64,000 nt of DNA from Clostridia bacterium (GTDB lineage Bacteria > Bacillota > Clostridia > Oscillospirales > CAG-272). The notes below the pieces were generated by a model, which saw nothing but the letters and a program-made list of their open reading frames with translations, was not told where the DNA came from and ran no database searches. The position numbers and the translations under genes are program-made. This document shows positions 53,932-62,700 of this stretch, in pieces; within the stretch, counting starts at the first letter, position 1, and the number at the start of each line of letters is the position of its first letter. The stretch covers positions 1 through 64,000 of the forward strand of contig JAFVTV010000037.1 in assembly GCA_017502975.1 (NCBI GenBank), written 5' to 3'.

Positions 53932-55335
53932 TCAAGATTGCTTTTTTCGCCTCACAAAAAGCGAGAGGAGCGCCTTGGGGGAAAATGGGATGAGTGGGTA
54001 AAGATAACTGTGTTCGCCGTTTACGGTCTTATTGGATACAATTAAGACAATGATCAAAAAGACACCTATCACAAATCCCCATATATTGAAAAACGCCGTA
54101 AGCGTAAGCAGCAGAATACGCATAAATTTAAGTGCATAACCGAGTTCAAAGCTTGTCTGAGTGAAGTTGGCGATCGCAACAAATGCCATATACAAAATTA
54201 CCTCGGGAATAAGCCACCCTACGTCAACCGCAAAATCCCCCAGAATCAAGCCGCCTACCACCGACAAGGAATTTGCAAGCATATCGGGAGTATTCATTGA
54301 AGCCATGCGCAACCCGTCAATGACAAATTCCGCAAGCAGCAGCTGCAAATAGATCGGTAGCTTTCCCCTGTTTTCGGGCAATGCAAAGGAGAGCCATTCA
54401 GGCACATATTGCGGATTGAGCACACCAAGAAACCAAATGGGCGTCATAAACAGTGTAAGCCAAAACACAGCATGTCGCACGGCGCGCAGATACGTACCGG
54501 TTAAAGGTGGCAAATAAAAGTCGCTGCTTTCCTGTAAAAAATCAAAAATTGCGGTGGGCAGGATCATGGCGGCAGGCGAATTATCGATCAGCACAATGAC
54601 ACTTCCCTCCAAAAGGTGCGCCGAGGCAACGTCGGGGCGCTCGGTATAACGAATTTTGGGAAAGGGGTTGTACCACCGCGATCTGATCAGTGTTTCGGCA
54701 AGCGATTCGTGCCCCATGGTCAGCGCGTCTGTCTGAATGGTTGAAATTTTATCCTTGATATATTTTACAAGCTTTGGATCGGCACGATCCTGCATGTAGC
54801 AGATCACAATATCGCTTTTTGACGCTTTGCCCATGCTTGTATAGTGCATAGTGAGTGCTACGTCGCGAATGCGGCGACGGATCAGCGCCGTGTTAAATAC
54901 CAGCGTTTCCACAAAGCCGTCGCGCGGACCGCGCATAACACGGTCATTTTCAGGCTCTGCCGTTTCGCGCGCGGGATACGTGCGCGCATCAATCACAAGC
55001 CCCTCTGAGCCAAACGTGCTGCCAAACAGCACGGTGGCACCCGAAAGGATCATTTGAAACATCAATTCCGCGCTGCTTGTTACGTCACACTCGACATACG
55101 GCATATTACTTTCCAAAAATGCTGTAGCATCACGGGGTAATTCCTTTAAAGATAACAGATAGATGAAAAGTTTTTGCATAGCACCGTCCTTAATAAGACC
55201 GTCTACATAAAACAGGGTTATCTCGTCCTGCCCTATCTTTAGCACCTTTTTGATAATGTCAAAATTTTCTTTAACGCGGAGCGTTTTTTCAAATAGCTTT
55301 ACGTTTTCTTGATAATTTTCTTTTAGCCTTTGCAT
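53932..55335 (-). CDS. spoVAF: Spore germination protein SpoVAF (GerA family)
   Basis: 467 residues. The N-terminal soluble domain has VIDARTYPARETAEPENDRVMRG and GFVETLVFNTALIRRRIRD; then RYTERPDVASAHLLEGSVIVLIDNSPAAMILPTAIFDFLQ; the C-terminus has about five membrane helices with FLGVLNPQYVPEWLSFALP. These match SpoVAF more closely than nutrient receptor GerAA subunits. SpoVAF forms a channel with FigP that amplifies germination ion release in Bacillus spores. Normally in the spoVA operon, here it stands apart from spoVA genes. A strong GGGAGGGG site precedes the start. Confidence 0.88.
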   Translation of the reverse strand: MQRLKENYQENVKLFEKTLRVKENFDIIKKVLKIGQDEITLFYVDGLIKDGAMQKLFIYLLSLKELPRDATAFLESNMPYVECDVTSSAELMFQMILSGATVLFGSTFGSEGLVIDARTYPARETAEPENDRVMRGPRDGFVETLVFNTALIRRRIRDVALTMHYTSMGKASKSDIVICYMQDRADPKLVKYIKDKISTIQTDALTMGHESLAETLIRSRWYNPFPKIRYTERPDVASAHLLEGSVIVLIDNSPAAMILPTAIFDFLQESSDFYLPPLTGTYLRAVRHAVFWLTLFMTPIWFLGVLNPQYVPEWLSFALPENRGKLPIYLQLLLAEFVIDGLRMASMNTPDMLANSLSVVGGLILGDFAVDVGWLIPEVILYMAFVAIANFTQTSFELGYALKFMRILLLTLTAFFNIWGFVIGVFLIIVLIVSNKTVNGEHSYLYPLIPFSPKALLSLFVRRKKQS

Positions 55336-55360
55336 TGTTTCCCCTCCCTCTTGTTCAAGA

Positions 55361-55390
55361 TAGTATGTACAAATTCAACTCATGTATGTA
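55361..55390 (-). promoter_or_regulatory. Candidate forespore (sigma-G/F) promoter of spoVAF
   Basis: On the minus strand CATACTA (55361-55367) is the sigma-G -10 consensus; 17 bp upstream TACATA (55385-55390) resembles the -35 box. No good sigma-A promoter is seen. Fits the known sigma-G control of spoVA genes. Confidence 0.45.
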
Positions 55391-55417
55391 AAAAAGCACC
55401 CTTGCGGGTGCTTTTTT
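55390..55417. terminator. Terminator after paralogue D
   Basis: AAAAAAGCACCC-TTGC-GGGTGCTTTTTT. The same hairpin with one base changed in the loop stands after paralogue E (59667). Confidence 0.93.
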
Positions 55418-55473
55418 ACATTGGTTAAATTTTTAGATGATGTGGAATTTCTCTATTGTAAGATTCCACGAGA

Positions 55474-58400
55474 TCAATTAATTTCCGGCAACAAGATCTC
55501 ATCGCCAAAAACATCGATAGTGTAATCCAAACCGTCAATCACCGGCAGTTCGGGCTGCTCGGGTTCGGGTTCCGGTTCGGGTTCGGGCTGCTCGGGCAGG
55601 GTGGTATCGGAGAAGAAATTGCCGCGCCACAAGAGATATCCTTCGCCACTGTATACTTTACTTGTTTGCTGTCCGGTAGAGAAGTCCAACCCAAACGGCG
55701 TTTTCGAGGTTTGCCCAATAAAATAACCTGTTCCGTAGGAGAAGGCGTCTGTGCTACCCGGATTTGTAAGGCCGTTCAGAAATTCAGTTGCCTCTCTTAA
55801 CACCTCTTCAGGAGTGCTTGCCTTACCAAGACCCGCAACACCGCTTGCAGCAAAGGTGATTGTGGGATTATACGTTCCACTGCTTAGTCTGTAGCCTGAT
55901 ATGATGTAGCGCCAACTGATGTTTTTGATTGCATCATAGTTTTCATGCTTATATTTTTTCGAACTTGTGTTTGAGATTTGACCTGCAACCTCAGCAGCAT
56001 TATTTTGCCACAGAATAATTTGGGGATTGATAAGCTCATAAAGCTCTCCCTCGCCACCAGATCCGTGATGCCCATTTGTCATGATATCGGATTCAAGATA
56101 GCTGCCGTAGGCGGCGCGCATCATTCTTGCTGTGCGTGCGTAAATATCACCAAGCGACATCAAGCTCACCTTGGAGGATGCAACGGCATTGGCGCTGACT
56201 GTACCACCAACTTGCATGTTGTGTGCATGCGTTGTTAAGCGAATGACCGTGCAGGCATTGTTAAAGGCAATCGTTGACCAAGGGTGCATATCCTCGGGCG
56301 TGAACATAACCTCAAATTCAAGGTTTGCCACAAAGAATTTTTGACCGGTGTGCACGTTATAATAGGGTACGGGATCGCTAGCCCCCTTTGAGGTGCCCTT
56401 AAACCAGTTGGAGGTGCCAATATAGTTTCGTAGAGTATTGCTAACAGAGGGCGCATTGTAGATCTCATCGTTTGAGGGGAAATTTGTAATAATGGCATCC
56501 AGCACAACGGTATTACCAAAATAAGAGGAAAATCCTGACAACAGGCCCCAATGGTCACCGTGTCCGTGCGTGAGATACCATGCCGCAATACGGATGGGAC
56601 TGCTGGATGTGGGATTGCTGCCATATACTTCCTTATAAAGCGCTTTTAGTACATTGTAGAATTCCGAAACATTTGCGTTACTTGCACCGTCTATGATAAC
56701 AAAGGAGCCATCCTCCAGCGTGTAGACGTAGCAGCCCTTTCCATCGTATGGACGCTCTACCACGGTAAGCTTGGAATCTGTAACCTTTGTATAAGACTGC
56801 TTGGTAAGGAATTTTTCGGGGAGAATATGATTTACATAAGAAACACTGTCGGTTATCGTAGAGGAGATTACGCGCAGAGTAGGTGTAAACATATCAGCCA
56901 GCGTTGTAGTACTACCTTCGCTAAGAAACTGCGTAGAAGCGTGCTTGTACGCGTTATACATGATGTGAAGCATAATACCGTTGCCATTGTTGGCGGTGCG
57001 GTTCACAAGCGTTATAAAATAGCTGTCCTCAACCGCGCGCTCTTCCATATATACGGTATATCCGCTGTCCTTCAGTTTATTTACATAGCGCGTGTAATCT
57101 TCAACCGTTGCGTCAAGATAGTAAAGTTGAAGCTCTCCATTGGATACGTTTACAGCACCCGAGAGTGCAAGCTCATCGGGTCTGGGATAATTGGTAATAA
57201 GCTGCTTTACATCACTTGCCACATTGCCCGTGCCTGTAGCGTCTGAAACGCTGTCAAATGCATCTGTAAAGCCGTTGTTATAGCCATTTTCAAACTCGAA
57301 ATCAGCAGGGATAGCATAAACGTCTGCCGTACCGTCACCGTTTACGTCCAGGGCGTAATCATCAAGGCTTTCAAGGAACAGGCTCTTTGCCAAGCGCAAC
57401 GTAGCATCATCATAAGAGGTAATCACAACGTTGCCGTCCTTTATGAAGTAGCCGTAATATCCTACGTCCTTACCACTCGCCAGCAAAAGCTCGCGTGCAA
57501 GATCGGTAAGACCAATATGAATCGCACTGCCGCTCACAACAAAGCTATCCGGCACATAAATGCAGTTATAGCCGGAGGTCGCTAACTGATCACCGATCTG
57601 CTTTGCCACAAACAAGGGGGCATCCACAAGGATATATTCATTTGCCTCGAGATTGTACAAATGCGTGCCCGAATATCTGAATTTGATCGATGAAAAGGCA
57701 TCTTCATGCTTAAGCGATCCGTCATTAAACTGAGGCAACAGGTTATAGGCATTGGCATCACGCGTGTGAGAATATACAAAGGGAGTTTCCCAGTTAAGCG
57801 TAACCATTTGCACGTTGGAGGCAACGATCTCGGTGAGATCAAACGCGGCGCCATTTGCCGCCTTGCAAATTCCCTCAAACACAGAAAGTGCCTGCATGGT
57901 AAGTGCATCGTTACTGCCTGCGATTACAATCTGCTCGCCGATTACACCGATATAGTAGCCGTAGCCCTCTACCTTTGCAAGGGCTTGCTTTACGGCGGCA
58001 TTCGTAGCGCCCTTGCCACCGATCAAAATTTGATGTGTGCCGGAACCGGAGCCATAGGTTGCAAAGAAATCAATCGCCTTGCTTTGCAGATTAGTACCCG
58101 CTGTACCGCTAAAATTAACGGTTTTAACAGGAATAACACCTTCAGCAACGGTTAAAGGCTGACAATTGCCATACTCACGCAAAAGCGCTTGATCTTGTGT
58201 ATTGTACGGGCTGAATGCGCCGGGCATATACTCTGATCTGTGCGGATAATCCTCACTTAACACAGACGAGCAATCCTTATACGCCATTTGAGAAACGAGT
58301 GCCATGGTACGCGCGTTTTGCGTCACATCGTAGGCGCTGTAATAATACGTACCGTCTACACACACGTAAGCTACTGCGGCATACGCACGCTCACAGCTAT

Positions 58401-59475
58401 TTAAATATATCAATCCGCCGTTAAAATCAATGCTGCCATCCTGCTGATATATAATGCTATTTTGAGCGGGAATATCAACATAACACGGTGAAGCTCCCGC
58501 CCCTTCTCCCCATGTTTTAAGGTTAGCGTGTGTAAAGCTACCTGCAGCCGCAACGTAATCGGCAGGCGCGATCAGCGTACCAAAGGTATAGCTCTTTTGC
58601 GCCAGAGCAGTTACGACCGAGCTCGGAATGGTAGAGTAAAACAAAAGACCCGGCTGGTTATCGACAAGGGCAACCGAGGCGCCCTCATCCATAACGGGCG
58701 CATACGCAGTGTTGCCATTTCCCCCATAGACTTTATAGCAATAATAATTGCTGCCATTATATTGAACGACAACAGTGTTGTTGGCAAACGGAATATCCTC
58801 ACCGACAGCATTGTTGACATCCACGATATAGTTTTTAACATTGCGAGAAAGAAAAACTACATTGCCAATCACCACCTTGGAATTACTTGCAGAAGCATCA
58901 ATCAGCTGAGAGGTGGTTGCGCGATGATCGATAAACATGCCGCCCGAAAGCTTAATATCTACGTCATTAAGGTAAAGAACCTTGGTGGGATCGGCATAAT
59001 TCCCTTCATTTATCTCATCAGTCACACCAACACGCGTGCGTAAAATCGCGCCGCCGTTGTCGCCGCTAGCCACTGCCTCCATGATATACGCACCGCCCGT
59101 GATCGTAAAGCCATCACCATTAGCCTTACTCAGCGCAATATCAAACAAAACATTGCTCTTGGCAATAAAGGTGCCACCGCTGAAGGTTACGTTGCCCGCA
59201 TTGATCAAAAAACTGCCGGACGTGAGTGTAACGGTTACATCCGAAGAACTGCCGCGCAAGGTATAGGTTGCGTTTTGGCTAAACGTGATATCACCAGAAA
59301 CAGACATGCTTGCGGTTACAACAATTTCATCACCGTTTTTAACCTTGCTCAGTGCGCTTTCAAGTTCTGCCTTCGTATCTACCTGATACGTTGTAGCAGA
59401 TGCCGCAACGGCGGTTACCGTAAGCAGCAAAGCTACCAAAAAAGCAAACAAAATAAAACGTATTTGTTTTTTCAT
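55474..59475 (-). CDS. Secreted beta-helix/MBL protein (paralogue D)
   Basis: 1333 residues from 59475 (after GGAGAGAGTGAAT). Signal peptide KKQIRFILFAFLVALLLTVTAVAASA, then a short beta-helix (about 30-210) compared with paralogue C. YTFGTLIAPADYVAAAGSFTH marks the next domain, followed by two GH20b-like modules (QILIGGKGATNAAVKQALAK; AIHIGLTDLARELLLAS), the linker domain (LVNRTANNGNGIMLHIMYNAY) and the MBL domain: HGHGDH at 970-975, VHTGQKFFVANLEFEV, SLGDIYA and NGHHGSGGEGE. The C-terminus has a Pro/Glu repeat (PEPEPEPEQPELPV) and the tail IDVFGDEILLPEIN. Its own promoter is at 59527-59555. Confidence 0.75.
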   Translation of the reverse strand: MKKQIRFILFAFLVALLLTVTAVAASATTYQVDTKAELESALSKVKNGDEIVVTASMSVSGDITFSQNATYTLRGSSSDVTVTLTSGSFLINAGNVTFSGGTFIAKSNVLFDIALSKANGDGFTITGGAYIMEAVASGDNGGAILRTRVGVTDEINEGNYADPTKVLYLNDVDIKLSGGMFIDHRATTSQLIDASASNSKVVIGNVVFLSRNVKNYIVDVNNAVGEDIPFANNTVVVQYNGSNYYCYKVYGGNGNTAYAPVMDEGASVALVDNQPGLLFYSTIPSSVVTALAQKSYTFGTLIAPADYVAAAGSFTHANLKTWGEGAGASPCYVDIPAQNSIIYQQDGSIDFNGGLIYLNSCERAYAAVAYVCVDGTYYYSAYDVTQNARTMALVSQMAYKDCSSVLSEDYPHRSEYMPGAFSPYNTQDQALLREYGNCQPLTVAEGVIPVKTVNFSGTAGTNLQSKAIDFFATYGSGSGTHQILIGGKGATNAAVKQALAKVEGYGYYIGVIGEQIVIAGSNDALTMQALSVFEGICKAANGAAFDLTEIVASNVQMVTLNWETPFVYSHTRDANAYNLLPQFNDGSLKHEDAFSSIKFRYSGTHLYNLEANEYILVDAPLFVAKQIGDQLATSGYNCIYVPDSFVVSGSAIHIGLTDLARELLLASGKDVGYYGYFIKDGNVVITSYDDATLRLAKSLFLESLDDYALDVNGDGTADVYAIPADFEFENGYNNGFTDAFDSVSDATGTGNVASDVKQLITNYPRPDELALSGAVNVSNGELQLYYLDATVEDYTRYVNKLKDSGYTVYMEERAVEDSYFITLVNRTANNGNGIMLHIMYNAYKHASTQFLSEGSTTTLADMFTPTLRVISSTITDSVSYVNHILPEKFLTKQSYTKVTDSKLTVVERPYDGKGCYVYTLEDGSFVIIDGASNANVSEFYNVLKALYKEVYGSNPTSSSPIRIAAWYLTHGHGDHWGLLSGFSSYFGNTVVLDAIITNFPSNDEIYNAPSVSNTLRNYIGTSNWFKGTSKGASDPVPYYNVHTGQKFFVANLEFEVMFTPEDMHPWSTIAFNNACTVIRLTTHAHNMQVGGTVSANAVASSKVSLMSLGDIYARTARMMRAAYGSYLESDIMTNGHHGSGGEGELYELINPQIILWQNNAAEVAGQISNTSSKKYKHENYDAIKNISWRYIISGYRLSSGTYNPTITFAASGVAGLGKASTPEEVLREATEFLNGLTNPGSTDAFSYGTGYFIGQTSKTPFGLDFSTGQQTSKVYSGEGYLLWRGNFFSDTTLPEQPEPEPEPEPEQPELPVIDGLDYTIDVFGDEILLPEIN

Positions 59476-59526
59476 ATTCACTCTCTCCTTTATAAAAAGA
59501 TTGGGAGTAACACTTTCCATGATACC

Positions 59527-59555
59527 ATTATATCAATCTTTGTAATCTGTGTCAA
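59527..59555 (-). promoter_or_regulatory. Promoter of paralogue D
   Basis: On the minus strand TTGACA (59550-59555), 17 bp, TATAAT (59527-59532), followed by GGTATCATGGAAAG, which shares the ATGGAAA element seen at the paralogue C promoter. Confidence 0.75.
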
Positions 59556-59666
59556 CCTTTTGAAAATAATTTCTACTTTTCAACCAAAGCTAAAGCAAAG
59601 AAAAAACGGAGGCGTTCCCTTCCTTTCGCTTGTTCAAAATAGCGTACTGCTACTGTGTATATGTGT

Positions 59667-59694
59667 AAAAAAGCACCCCTGCGGGTGCTTTTTT
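59667..59694. terminator. Terminator after paralogue E
   Basis: AAAAAAGCACCC-CTGC-GGGTGCTTTTTT, followed by a sequence (TTGGTTAAATTTTTAGAT) also found after the paralogue D terminator, so the 3' flank was duplicated with the gene. Confidence 0.93.
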
Positions 59695-59752
59695 ACTTTG
59701 GTTAAATTTTTAGATAACGTAGAAATATCCTCTGTTTTCAGTTTCCACAAAA

Positions 59753-62700
59753 TCATTTGATTTCCGGCAACAAGATCTCATCGCCAAAAACATCGATAGT
59801 GTAATCCAAACCGTCAATCACCGGCAGTTCGGGCTGCTCGGGCTGTTCGGGCTGCTCGGGTTCGGGCTGCTCCGGCTCGGGTTGCTCCGGCAGTGTGGTA
59901 TCAGAAAAGTAGTTGCCACGCCACAAAAGATATCCTTCACCACTGTATGCGGTTGCGCTCTTGTTGGTGAAGAAGTCATACGAAACATAGTAACCGGTTC
60001 CATAAGAGATCGTGGAGCTGCTGTTTATATTTTGAAGTCCTTCCACAAACGCCTGTGCCTGCTTGCGCACCTCTTCATCGGTGGTTGCCTTGCCAAGACC
60101 GGCAACACCGTTTGCGCCAAATGTAATCGTAGGATTATACGTTCCACTACTTAACCTGTAGCCGGATATAATATAGCGCCAACGGGTGTTTTTGATCATC
60201 TCGAGATTCTCGCTGGTATTTCTATCCGTGGCACTGCTCGAAGTCTTGCTCTTCACACCGGAAGCCTTATTTTGCCACAAAATGATTTGGGGATTAATGA
60301 GCTGATAAAGCTCACCCTCGCCGCCCGTACCGTGATGCCCATTCGTCATGATATCGGATTCAAGATAACTGCCATAAGCTGCACGCATCATTCTTGCCGA
60401 GCGTGCGTAAATATCACCAAGCGACATTAGGCTTACCTTAGAGGATGCAACGGCATTGGCGCTAACAGTACCACCCACTTGCACGTTATGTGCATGCGTC
60501 GTTAAGCGAATGACCGTGCAGGCATTGTTAAATGCTGCTGTTGACCAGGGGTGCATATCCTCAGGTGTAAACATAACCTCAAATTCAAGGTTGCCAATAT
60601 AGAATTTTTGACCCGTGTGCACGTTATAGAAGGGCACGGGATCACTAGTCCCATTTGAAGTGCCCTTGTACCAGCTGGATGTGCCGATCCAGTTGCGTAT
60701 GGTATTGTTAACGGAGGGCGCATTGTAGATCTCATCGTTTGAGGGGAAATTCGAGATAATGGCATCCAATACAACCGGATAAGAACTGCTACTCAAATAT
60801 GAGGAAAAACCGTTTAACAACCCAGAATGGTCACCGTGGGTGTGTGTGAGATACCACGCTGCTATGCGAATGGGCTTGCTTGACGTGGGATTGCTGCCAT
60901 ATATTCCTTTATAAAGCACCTTTAGTACATTGTAAAATTCCGAAACATTTTTGTTGCTTGCGCCGTCTATGATAACAAAGGAGCCGTCCTCAAGCGTATA
61001 AATGTAACAACCCTTTCCATCATATGGACGCTCTACCACGGTAAGCTTGGAATCTGTAACCTTTGTATAAGACTGCTTGGTAAGGAACTTTTGAGGCAAG
61101 ATATGATTTACATAGGAAACACTGTCTGTTATTTTTGAGGAAATGACGCGCAATGTGGGAGTAAACATATCAGACAGCATAGTAGTACTATCATCGCCAA
61201 AGACCTGTGTGGAAGCGTGCTTGTAAGCGTTATACATGATGTGAAGCATAATACCGTTTCCATTGTTGGCATTGCGGTTTACAAGCGTCACAAAGTAACT
61301 GCCCTCTACCTCACGCTCTGCCATATATACGGTATACCCACTTTGCTTCAGCTTGCTGAAGTAGCGCGTGTAATCATCAAGCGTTGCATCAAGATAGTAA
61401 AGCTCAATCTCGCCGTTGGATACGTTTACCGCACCCGAAAGTGCAAGGTCATCAGGGCGAGGATAGTTGGTAATAAGCTGCTTGACTTCATCGGCAACAT
61501 TACCTGTTCCGGTTGCACCGGAAACACTATCAAAGGCACCTGTAAAGCCATTATTATAGCCTTTCTCAAACTCATAATCCGAAGGGATGGCATATACGTC
61601 AGCCGTTCCGTCGCCATTTACATCCAAAGCATAGTCAGCAAGGTCGTCAAGGAATACCTTCTTTGCAAGGCGCAGAGTCGCGTCGTCATACGAGGTAATA
61701 ACCACATTGCCATCCTTTACAAAATAGCCGTAATAGCCTACATCTTTCCCTCCCGCAAGCAGAAGCTCGCGTGCAAGAGAGGTAAGACCGATATGAATGG
61801 CGCTGTCACTTATAGCAAAGCTATCCGGCACATAGACACCGTTATATTCGGACCCTGTAAGCGTTTTAGAGATCTCCATTGCCAAAAACAGCGGGGCATC
61901 GACAAGGGTCCATTCGTTTGCCTCAAGATTGTACAAATGTTTACCGGAGGAAGCGAATTTAATCGATGAAAACGCATCGTCATGCTTAGCAGTTGAGGTA
62001 ATATACTGAGGCAACAAGTTATAAGCTCCTGCATAACGCGTGTGCGAATATACAAACGGAGTTTCCACATTCAGCGTGGTCATCTGCACGTTAGAAACAA
62101 TAATCTCGGTAAGATCAAACGCAGCGCCGTTTGCCGCTTTGCAAATTGCCTCAAATGCGTCAAGTGCCTGCATAATGAGCGCATCGTTACTGCCGGCAAT
62201 CACGATCTTATTATCCATCACGCCGATATAGTAACCAAAGCCCTCTACCTCGGCAAGCGCCTTCTTTACGGTAGAGCCCTTACTACCCACCAAAACAGAG
62301 GTGCCGGAGGAGCCATAGCCATAGCTTGCAAGCGTTTGCGCAAGGGCTGTTGCCTTGTTTTGCAGATTTGCTCCCGCCGTACCGTCAAAGGAAACTGCGG
62401 CAGCAGGCTTAACACCTTGCGCAGTGGTCAGCGTGTGCGTATAGCTACTGTATTGGCGCAAAAGCTCCTGCTCTGCCACGCTGTATTCGCTATACGCACC
62501 GGAAATATACGTTGATGCATACAGATAATCTTCGGTTTGTATCAGTGAAAAATCCCTATAGGCATCCTTGGAGATCTGCGCCATGGTACGCGCATTCTCC
62601 GTTACAGTATAGCTGCTGTAATAATACGTGCCATCAACGCACACGTAGGACACTGCGGCATATGAACGCTCACAGCTGTTTAAGTATATCAAGCCGCCGT

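Noticed and set aside
59753-59810. LPEI at the C-terminus as an LPXTG-type sortase signal
   Set aside because: No threonine-glycine at the right place, no membrane helix and no basic tail after it.
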